Assembly (NCBI RefSeq): GCF_039539345.1
Contig: NZ_BAABCY010000076.1
Location: 1-64,000, forward strand
DNA: 64,000 nucleotides
Direction of reading: 5' to 3'
Origin: Snuella lapsa
GTDB taxonomy: Bacteria > Bacteroidota > Bacteroidia > Flavobacteriales > Flavobacteriaceae
The translations under genes were made by a program, and so were the position numbers. The stretch's first letter is position 1. The number at the start of each line of letters is the position of its first letter. Below are positions 28,626 to 36,591 of the stretch, piece after piece. Below the pieces are notes generated by a model that saw nothing but the letters and a program-made list of their open reading frames with translations, was not told the origin of the DNA and ran no database searches.

Positions 28626-28666
28626 GATCCACAATCCGGAAGTCAAAAACAATACGTTTAATAGGT

Positions 28667-31600
28667 CTAATTTTGCTTAAGACTATCTAAAAATCCACTG
28701 GGGGTCATTTTATAAAACTTCTTAAAAGAGGTACTAAAATATTTGGGGTTTGAAAAACCGGAACGATAGGCTACTTCTTTAATACTGCACTCGCCTTCGA
28801 TTAAAAGTTTTTTAGCAAATTTTAGTTTGGTATGAATGATAAAATCCTGAGGTGATAGATCGACAAGGTTTTTTAGTTTCATATATAAAGAGGTTCTGCT
28901 CATACTGAAACATCCGGACAGGTCGTGCACGGAAAAAGATTCGTTCTCAATATTTTCTATAACCGTATTCTCCAAATTCTCGAGAAATTCCTGATCATTC
29001 TTATTTCGAAATAACAAGGCATTATCGGCTTCATTGTCATGAATATATTTTTCACGAAGTTGTTTCTGCCACTTTAACGTATTGATCATTTTAGCCAATA
29101 AAAACTTAATATCTATTGGTTTTTCAATGTATTCGGATATGCCGGTTTCAATGCTTTCTAGTTTTTGTGCTGAATTTTGCAATACGGTTAGCATGAATAC
29201 AGGGATATGGTTAAGATTGATATCTTCCTTTAGCCTCCTGGCCATTTGCATACCATCCATTTCGGGCATAATCAGGTCCGTTAAAATCATATCCGGAAAA
29301 ACCTGTAATGCCATGTCCAGTCCTTCCTTACCATTACTGGCTTCGAACACCTGAAAATACACACCTAAGGTATTCACCAATACCTCCCGTAATTCGTCAT
29401 TATCCTCTACTATTAATATCTTACTATCGCTAAATGCATCCAATTCTGAACGATCTTCGTTTTCTACTTCTAATTCCTTAACAGCGCCGTCCTTAGAAAA
29501 TATTTTTTTATCGTACTCAAACTTTAAGTTTTTTAATACTACTGTAAATGTGGTTCCTTTATTCTCTTCACTTGAAAAACTTATGAAGCCTCCTGTTTTT
29601 TCCAAAAGCTTTTTAATCATCATAAGGCCTAAGCCTGTACCCGGACGTTGACTGTTAATAACGTTTCTGGCCCGGTAATAACGTTTAAGTATAAACTTTT
29701 GCTGATCTTTTGGAATACCAATACCTTCATCGATAACCTCTATCTTTAGTTCCCTCATATTTGTTTTGGACAAATTGACGGTAATGGTCCCATTATCCAA
29801 AGAATATTTAATGGCATTGGAAATTAGGTTTAGAATGATCTTATCCAGACTGTCCTTATCGAAATAAAATGAAGCATCATGCCACTCAATATTTACTACA
29901 ATTTTTAAGTTTCGCTGTCCGGTTAAAGGCTGAAAATTATGAATACGTTTCTTGATATACCTATCGAGGTTGATCTCGGAAATGTCTATGGATAAGTTAT
30001 CTTCGGAAGTTACTTTTTGAAAGTTCAGCATCTGTTCAAAAAGCGAATTAATACGCTTAACCGTAGTCTTTATTCTTTTCTTCGAGTCTTCACCGGTCCC
30101 TACATTTTCCGTAATATTATCCAGAGACGAAATTAAAATGGTTAAAGGCGTTTTAATTTCATGGGTAATATTATTAAAGAAGTCAATCTGTTCATCCGCA
30201 TTCTTTTTCTTTACAATAACACTGGTAAAATGCACAATGGCCAATATAATAAACACCAATCCAATAGCATAAAGTACAAAAGCGGTATTGGTAGCCCACC
30301 AGGGCGATAATACTGTTATGGCGATATGTCTTTCTTCTCCCGGAATGCCATATTTATTGAAAGCTTTCACTTTAAATGTATAGGTATCCGGATTCAAATT
30401 AGTATAAGCGGCATAGTTTGAGAAATCTGGTTCTGACCAATCGCTATCAAATCCTTCTAATTTATAGGCGTATTTAATTTTGGACGCAGCATTATGCTGT
30501 ATTCCTGTAAAATCAATCTCCACAGAATTTTCACTATGCTTTAAAACAACGGCATCGGTTACATTAATATGTTTTTTTAAGGGACCTTCTCCAGGTTTTA
30601 CGGATTTATTGAACAATTTAAAAGCATCAAAAACGATCTTAGGCCTGTAATCATCCCCTTTTATAGCATTTGGATTAAACATCGTCACCCCATTAACCCC
30701 TCCAAAAGTAAATAAGCTGTCATTAAGTTTTCTGTAACTACCATAATTAAATTCCGTACTGGCCAGACCATCTCCTTTACTGTCAAAAACATTAATTATT
30801 GTATCGTTCTTGTTGAATATCACATTCACTAAGCCCTTAGTAGTACTCGCCCAAATGCTGGAGTCGGAAGCCGCTACAATACCTTGTACAATATCTGAGG
30901 GCATTCCGGAGTACATGGTTAGTTTCCTAACAGTTTCGTTTTTGGGATTATAGAATACCAAGCCTTCTCCATTAGTAGCAAGTACCAGCTGGTTCGTATT
31001 TGTTTCTGAAACAGCATTAACAGTAGAATAGGCCAATGTATTAACTCCCGGTTTTAAGGGATCTATTAGCCCGAATACTTTGGTTTCATGATTAATCTTA
31101 TAAACACCAAAACGTCCTGAGGCCAATATATCTCCAGCTTCCGTTTCATAAATCGATCTCACATACTGAATGGGGTACGATTCTAAGGTATTCGTATGAT
31201 TTATTACGGCCAGATTCCCATCAATACCTCCTAACCAAATGTTACCCTTCGAATCCTTATGAATCACATATACTTTTTTAACCAGATCGGCATCCTTGAC
31301 GAAATCAGGATTAAAATCCACACTTTGCAGCGTATTAATATTTATCTTAAATAACCCATTATTATAAGTTCCCACCCACATAAATGCATTATCCGGCTCG
31401 AGTGCCATGACAATATCCTGAATTTCCTCTTTTTGTTTTGATAAATTGGGAATATGAGACCATTTATTGATTTTTCTATGCCATATACTCACTCCCTTTT
31501 TCGTTCCAAACCATAAGTTTTTATTAGCATCTTCGGCTATCGCCCTTGTGAAATTGGAAACAATACTATTCTTATCATTAAAGCGATGTTGAATATTAAA

Positions 31601-32584
31601 AAAAGGTAACCGATTTGAATCAAAGTAGTTGATCCCTCCTCCATAGGTTGCAATCCATAAAATATTTTCTTTTCCCAGTAAAATATCATAAATCCCATTA
31701 CTTGATAAGGCATTCTGATTGTTAGCATCTTCTTTAAAATGACCAATAACCGAATAAGATCTATCCATCTGATACAAACCACTCCCATCGGTAGCCATAT
31801 AAATACCTTGAGATTTATTTTTAATAACATCTGTTATAGGATACTGGATCTTGACGTTTAAATGTAAAGGGATAGCTTCTTTCAGATCCGTGTCCAACTT
31901 AAATAGCCCACCTGATTTGGTTCCTACAATAACTTCGTTGTCTATACTGGTTATCAAACTTATATTACTCTGATCCTTATCAGTACTGATCTCCTGTAAC
32001 GTATCCTCATCAGGGCTATGCACAAACAGTCCCTTGTTGGTTCCAAAAATGATCTTATCGTCGTAAGGTTTTACCGCCTGAATATTAGTAACACTTATTA
32101 CTCTAACCAGCTCTTTTGAAACACCATCTGCCTTACATTTCCATACCCCATTATAGCCTCCTACCCAGATATTGCCTTGGTTATCCTCTGCTATACTACT
32201 AATTAAAGAAGGGTTTATGTCTCCATCGCTTTTAACGGATTTGAACACATCGAGGTTGGCATCATACACACATACCCCCTTTTCAAGTCCTATCCAAACC
32301 TGCTGCTTTGAATCAACAAATATTTCGGTTGTCCGATTATTGAACAATTCCGGTAAACCGTTGTAAGTATTATAAATTCTATAGAACTTTGAATTGTGCT
32401 TTAAGACACCTTCTTCGGAGGCAATCCACAGATTACCAATAGTATCCTGAGCCACTGCATAGGTAATGCTTTGCGTTGACACATTTTCACCTTTTAGTTG
32501 CTGAAAAACAACATTAGTCTGTGAAAAAGAGACCTTAAAAATCAGGACGCTAATGAAGCTCCATATAAAAATTCTAGCTTTCAA
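28667..32584 (-). CDS. Hybrid two-component system sensor/AraC-type regulator of the locus
   Basis: One 1305-residue polypeptide carries a whole signalling chain. It has a signal peptide (1-21), a periplasmic two-beta-propeller sensor of Reg_prop repeats (about 35-640), a Y_Y_Y domain (about 685-760), one membrane helix (about 765-790), a HisKA domain with phospho-acceptor His808 (THEIKTPL), an ATPase domain (NLISNAIKYS, DEGIGIP, GTGLGL), a receiver with Asp1103 (ILTDLIMPEMDG) and Lys1155, and an AraC-type helix-turn-helix (about 1200-1300). Such proteins sense a specific oligosaccharide in the periplasm and switch on the adjacent susC operon. Its length and domain order are normal for the family. 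Confidence 0.96.
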   Translation of the reverse strand: MKARIFIWSFISVLIFKVSFSQTNVVFQQLKGENVSTQSITYAVAQDTIGNLWIASEEGVLKHNSKFYRIYNTYNGLPELFNNRTTEIFVDSKQQVWIGLEKGVCVYDANLDVFKSVKSDGDINPSLISSIAEDNQGNIWVGGYNGVWKCKADGVSKELVRVISVTNIQAVKPYDDKIIFGTNKGLFVHSPDEDTLQEISTDKDQSNISLITSIDNEVIVGTKSGGLFKLDTDLKEAIPLHLNVKIQYPITDVIKNKSQGIYMATDGSGLYQMDRSYSVIGHFKEDANNQNALSSNGIYDILLGKENILWIATYGGGINYFDSNRLPFFNIQHRFNDKNSIVSNFTRAIAEDANKNLWFGTKKGVSIWHRKINKWSHIPNLSKQKEEIQDIVMALEPDNAFMWVGTYNNGLFKININTLQSVDFNPDFVKDADLVKKVYVIHKDSKGNIWLGGIDGNLAVINHTNTLESYPIQYVRSIYETEAGDILASGRFGVYKINHETKVFGLIDPLKPGVNTLAYSTVNAVSETNTNQLVLATNGEGLVFYNPKNETVRKLTMYSGMPSDIVQGIVAASDSSIWASTTKGLVNVIFNKNDTIINVFDSKGDGLASTEFNYGSYRKLNDSLFTFGGVNGVTMFNPNAIKGDDYRPKIVFDAFKLFNKSVKPGEGPLKKHINVTDAVVLKHSENSVEIDFTGIQHNAASKIKYAYKLEGFDSDWSEPDFSNYAAYTNLNPDTYTFKVKAFNKYGIPGEERHIAITVLSPWWATNTAFVLYAIGLVFIILAIVHFTSVIVKKKNADEQIDFFNNITHEIKTPLTILISSLDNITENVGTGEDSKKRIKTTVKRINSLFEQMLNFQKVTSEDNLSIDISEINLDRYIKKRIHNFQPLTGQRNLKIVVNIEWHDASFYFDKDSLDKIILNLISNAIKYSLDNGTITVNLSKTNMRELKIEVIDEGIGIPKDQQKFILKRYYRARNVINSQRPGTGLGLMMIKKLLEKTGGFISFSSEENKGTTFTVVLKNLKFEYDKKIFSKDGAVKELEVENEDRSELDAFSDSKILIVEDNDELREVLVNTLGVYFQVFEASNGKEGLDMALQVFPDMILTDLIMPEMDGMQMARRLKEDINLNHIPVFMLTVLQNSAQKLESIETGISEYIEKPIDIKFLLAKMINTLKWQKQLREKYIHDNEADNALLFRNKNDQEFLENLENTVIENIENESFSVHDLSGCFSMSRTSLYMKLKNLVDLSPQDFIIHTKLKFAKKLLIEGECSIKEVAYRSGFSNPKYFSTSFKKFYKMTPSGFLDSLKQN

Positions 32585-32625
32585 TATTGCTATTATTAAT
32601 TTGATTTAAGTTAAATTTAATAAAA

Positions 32626-32692
32626 ACAGCATACACTTACCCACTAATTTTAAATTTTCACTTTTGAATTTGAGTAAATGCAGTATGTCTGT
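32626..32692. repeat. Imperfect inverted repeat in the sensor gene leader
   Basis: ACAGCATACACTTAC (32626-32640) is an imperfect, gapped complement of 32674-32692 (which contains TTTAC, CATAC and ACAG when read on the other strand), with A+T-rich sequence between. It lies 42-108 bases before the sensor start at 32584. The rest of the 279-base gap down to 32863 holds only A+T-rich sequence with no gene that I can support. Confidence 0.25.
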
Positions 32693-32863
32693 CAGTAATA
32701 ACAAATCCGACAAATAAGTTAAATTACTTTCTTTTCAATTTAATTTGTTATTTGAGCTCCAAAGGGTCATTTACACAAAACTAGGCTGTAATATCGAAGA
32801 AAAGGTTTGCTAATAGTTTGTTCTGGGGTAAAAAATCGTCAAATAGGAGAATGGAACAGTATT

Positions 32864-34054
32864 TTAAATGAATTCTAACCTGCTGAAGGATTTGTTAAGT
32901 ATGCTTCGGTCGTTAACTTCCAACCACCTATCCAAAATGGTGGCATAAACGGATCTAAAATCAACACTATACTGTAAATCGCCGTTAGTATCCAAATGTA
33001 AGAGGTCGGGATCTTCATTATAGAATCCCGGCTTGTTAAGGTGTTTCCCAATAACAAAAACATTATTGGCAGCACCGTGATCGGTGCCAATAGCTGCATT
33101 TTGTTTTAATCGGCGACCAAACTCCGAAAAGGTTAAAATTAAAGTGTCCTTAAAAGTATTGCCCTGTTCCAGATCTTTTATGAATACTTCTATACCAGAG
33201 CTAAACACATCTAACAACCTGCTTTGCTTATTCAATTGACCGGCATGGGTATCAAAGCCTCCCATAGAAATATAATAGACTTTACTTTCCAAGCCTGAAT
33301 TAATAAACTCTGCAGTTGTTTTTAACTGATTCCCAAAGGGGTTATTGGGATATTCCTGATGGGTGTTATATGTTTTTGAGGTCTCATAGATATATTTGGC
33401 TGAGGATTTAGCCGCAATCATGGTCTTGTACAAATACCCCAGATTATGCTCGCTTAAATGGGTATCTGTTTGAGATGCCAGTATTTTTTCGAAATACGGG
33501 GTTCTCGTATTATTATATAAAATAGCTGGGTTCTTAGTGGCTATTCCGTTAAGCTTTTCTCCTTTTAGAATAAATGAAAGGCTATCGTCTATCTCAACAC
33601 CTCCATAACTATGCTTCGCGTAAAGATCCAAATAGCGTCCCAACCACCCTGTAGAAAGGTATTCATTATGATCGCTTGCAGTTTGCCAAATATCTGTCGA
33701 CCTAAAATGCGAACGGTTTGGGTTAGGATATCCAACATTATTTATAACCGCAAGAAAGCCTTTATCGTATATTTTTTTTAATGGCAATAGTTTATTATGA
33801 AATCCCAAGTCATCAGTGACTTTTATAAGCTGTTGCTTGGGAATCGCTATTTGTGGTCGGTTTTTATAATAGATATCATTGGTGTATGGAATAATGGTAT
33901 TTAATCCGTCGTTACCTCCTGCCAACTGAATAATAACCAACTTTTTATGCCCCATCGCCATATTTGTTACCGACTCAAAAGCCTTAACAAAACTTGGTAC
34001 TAAACATAAACTACTTGCCAGTGTGCCATGTTTAATAAAATCACGTCTTTTCAT
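32864..34054 (-). CDS. DUF1501 protein with twin-arginine signal
   Basis: The 396-residue protein opens with KRRDFIKHGT, a twin-arginine (Tat) type signal, so it is probably exported folded. The body shows DUF1501 features: LVIIQLAGGNDGLNTIIPY near residue 38, HNKLLPLKKIY, SHFRSTDIWQTAS near 125, YISMGGFDTHAGQL near 265, and LTFSEFGRRLKQNAAIGTDHG near 305-325. DUF1501 is grouped with the alkaline-phosphatase/sulfatase-like superfamily, and its Asp, Glu and His-rich motifs fit a metal site, but no activity is established. It starts 10 bases after the DUF1800 reading frame, the standard partner arrangement. Confidence 0.88.
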   Translation of the reverse strand: MKRRDFIKHGTLASSLCLVPSFVKAFESVTNMAMGHKKLVIIQLAGGNDGLNTIIPYTNDIYYKNRPQIAIPKQQLIKVTDDLGFHNKLLPLKKIYDKGFLAVINNVGYPNPNRSHFRSTDIWQTASDHNEYLSTGWLGRYLDLYAKHSYGGVEIDDSLSFILKGEKLNGIATKNPAILYNNTRTPYFEKILASQTDTHLSEHNLGYLYKTMIAAKSSAKYIYETSKTYNTHQEYPNNPFGNQLKTTAEFINSGLESKVYYISMGGFDTHAGQLNKQSRLLDVFSSGIEVFIKDLEQGNTFKDTLILTFSEFGRRLKQNAAIGTDHGAANNVFVIGKHLNKPGFYNEDPDLLHLDTNGDLQYSVDFRSVYATILDRWLEVNDRSILNKSFSRLEFI

Positions 34055-34064
34055 AACTGTACAT

Positions 34065-35455
34065 TTAACAAAGTTGATATTCAGGTATAGACATGAGTTG
34101 GATACAATAGTCTCGTTTATCCGTAATTTCCAGACCTGACATGAAGTGCTCCGTATCTTTATCTACTTGAGCTATAATTAAAAGCTCCTTTAATGCCTCA
34201 AAAGAAACTTCCTCACATTTGGAATCGAAAACATCCCAGGACTTTGTAGTCTTGATAAATCTCTTTCTATTTGACTTTTCTTTATAAAAGGCTTCAAAAT
34301 CATCTTCAAACTCTCCTTTTATGTCCATATCAATAATGGCATCATTCAAAAGGATGGAGGCTAATTTGAGTCTTAACATCAATGTATTGGGGTCGATCCA
34401 ACTCTTATTCCCTTTCCATCCCGCAACATTTGGAGGGTACAGTAATACCTGTCCCATAAGTTTCTGTAAATAGATAAGCTGTCGATTTTGAAGATAGGTA
34501 ACGGGTACTACTCTTTGGATACCTACCAATAATTCTACAGGAGACTTGATCTTGGATCCGATGTGCTTTTCTTCATAAAACCAATCTCTAGTAAAAAGGT
34601 ATTCCATAAGGTTCTTAATATCATAGTCCCCATAGAATCTATTGGCCAGCTCCTCAACATGGGATTTATCGATTTCGGGGTTTACAAAATACCTATACAG
34701 TTTTTCACAAATAAATCGGGCACATTGTTTTTGCTCTAAAATAATATCTATAATATCATCGCCATTAAAGTTTCCCCGCTTACCAAAAACACTTTCTCTC
34801 CATTATCATGCTTAAATGGTCGGAGGAAAAAATCACCATTCAATCTAAACGACCAGCCGGTAAAGGCTCTTGCAGCTTCCTTAATATCCTTTTCTGTATA
34901 GTTCCCCACTCCCAGAGTAAACAACTCCATTAACTCACGAGCAAAATTTTCATTAGGACTTTCCTTTACATTCTGCCTGTTATTTAAATATTTACTCATT
35001 GAAGCCGATTGCGCTACCTCTTTTACCAAATCCCTAAAGTTTCCAAGGGCATTGTCTCTCAAGAGATTGTTATAGAGCTGCATATGCCATATGTTGTTAT
35101 CTCTGCAAACAAAGACATTAGCCCAAAACAGCGTCATTTTTTCAGCTAGTAAGGTATTCGTTTTGGTTAGCCTTTGTATCCACGCTACGTTAAAGTCAAC
35201 TAATTTCTTTCGACTTTTGGATACCAGCCCCTTTATCGATTCAGCTGTTTCTTTCTTTTTAAGCTGACGGTATTCTAAATTCATCAGCGATTCAAACTCA
35301 GAAAGATCGATCGTTAACGGCTTGACATTACTACTATGAGCGATCAATTGACTCACTACCTCTTCCTTTGATTTTAAAGATAGGTTTTTCAGGGTTTGAG
35401 CATCTGCTCCGAACCCTACTCTTAAATAAAGGTGCTGAATGTGTCTTGCCTCCAT
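34065..35455 (-). pseudogene. DUF1800 gene split by a one-base frame disruption
   Basis: An N-terminal frame (34748-35455, 235 residues) has the DUF1800 start (HLYLRVGFGADA, NENFARELMELFTLGVGNYTE). It ends prematurely just after GEKVFL. If one G is added in the run at about 34783-34790, reading continues as GKRGNFNGDDIIDII into the frame that ends at 34065, giving the full family length of about 463 residues with no other stop. The missing base is next to T5/G2 runs, so a sequencing error, a true pseudogene, or phase variation are all possible. No canonical slippery heptamer is present. It precedes DUF1501, its usual partner. Confidence 0.8.
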
Positions 35456-35589
35456 CTTTTACAGTTTACCACCGAATTATAGTATAGAGACTTCAAAATG
35501 TAATAAAAGTTTAATCTACCCTTAGGATATTAAGGCCCTCAAACTCTACTTGATGCATTATTTTTCTTTTCTTCTAGAATTTTAAAGTA

Positions 35590-36486
35590 TCATGGATTTT
35601 CCATTTGGAACGTAGCCATCAATGGATAGTGATCTGAAAGTTTCTCAGGAGCCCCGGAATTAAATACCTCAACCTTTACGCATGACTTTGATAAAATAGG
35701 ACTTGTAAAAATATAATCGATGCGTTGTTTTTGCTGATCGATTTTCTCCCTACTACGATCGGGACTTACAAGAATAGGCGTAGGGAACGTATATCGTTCA
35801 TCAATAGATACAAAGTCTTTGGTCACATCTATGGCTGGTAAGGAAATAAAATGTGAGATAACTGCATAGTCGTAAGCTCCTAAACGTAAATTAGAATACT
35901 TAGCATCTTTACTATCCTGGTATTGCTCCAATAACGTTTTATTTTGCTTTAATAATGATTCATCAAATGGTGAATGTGCGTTAAAATCACCTAGAATAAC
36001 ATAATTATCGCCACCATGTAATGTTATCCTATCGGCTATGTTATAAGCCTCTTTGAGTCTAAAGTCACTATCGGCTGGGGATAGATGCACCACAAAAAAG
36101 TCTGTACCAAAGGTTTCACAATGTAACATGCCATGCCAAAACCCTTCAAGTATACTCTGTTTAAGGGTAATTGGCTGCTTTGAGGTAATCCCAACTGGAT
36201 ATCCCTTCGACTTCAATATTTTCACATACGGATGCCCCCATGTTTTCGCATCGGCCTTAAGTTTTTCTTCATCATATCCACATAACTCCTGTAAGGCCAG
36301 TACATCTGGATCTTTTTCATTTATCCAAGCAGTCCATGCCGCTTTTCGTTCCGTATCCTTCCCCCAATCAAATCCATTCCAAATATTATAGGTCATTACT
36401 TTTAAGGTCGATACGTCTTTCTGGGAATACCCAAATGACACATTAAAAATTAAAACAAGCAATAAACTATAAAACTTGTGATTCAT
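35590..36486 (-). CDS. Secreted endonuclease/exonuclease/phosphatase-family hydrolase
   Basis: The 298-residue protein has a signal peptide (about 1-21) and the EEP (DNase I-like) fold: LKVMTYNIWNG, VLALQELCG with the metal-binding Glu, YVILGDFNAHSPF, RIDYIFTSP and the C-terminal SDHYPLMATF with catalytic His. Members hydrolyse phosphodiesters in nucleic acids, lipids or inositol phosphates; which one is not evident. Export argues against a DNA-repair role and for nutrient scavenging. It stands 134 bases downstream of the DUF1800 start and 105 bases downstream of RecQ's stop, so it may be transcribed alone. Confidence 0.87.
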   Translation of the reverse strand: MNHKFYSLLLVLIFNVSFGYSQKDVSTLKVMTYNIWNGFDWGKDTERKAAWTAWINEKDPDVLALQELCGYDEEKLKADAKTWGHPYVKILKSKGYPVGITSKQPITLKQSILEGFWHGMLHCETFGTDFFVVHLSPADSDFRLKEAYNIADRITLHGGDNYVILGDFNAHSPFDESLLKQNKTLLEQYQDSKDAKYSNLRLGAYDYAVISHFISLPAIDVTKDFVSIDERYTFPTPILVSPDRSREKIDQQKQRIDYIFTSPILSKSCVKVEVFNSGAPEKLSDHYPLMATFQMENP

Positions 36487-36591
36487 TAATACAAAGGTGT
36501 TATTGATTCATAAAAAGTCCCTGCCAACGAAGTTAGCTATTTATATATAATTTGAACAGAGCTAAACGAAAAAGTTTAACGAATTGGGCAT

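Noticed and set aside
956..32584. Fucoidan-specific or ulvan-specific locus
   Set aside because: Only one GH29 and no GH107/GH168 or GH141-type enzyme was recognised for fucoidan; no ulvan lyase or GH105 was seen.
34748..34800. Programmed ribosomal frameshift in the DUF1800 gene
   Set aside because: The frame-0 codons at the site do not form an X XXY YYZ heptamer that would re-pair after slipping, and no downstream stimulatory structure stood out.
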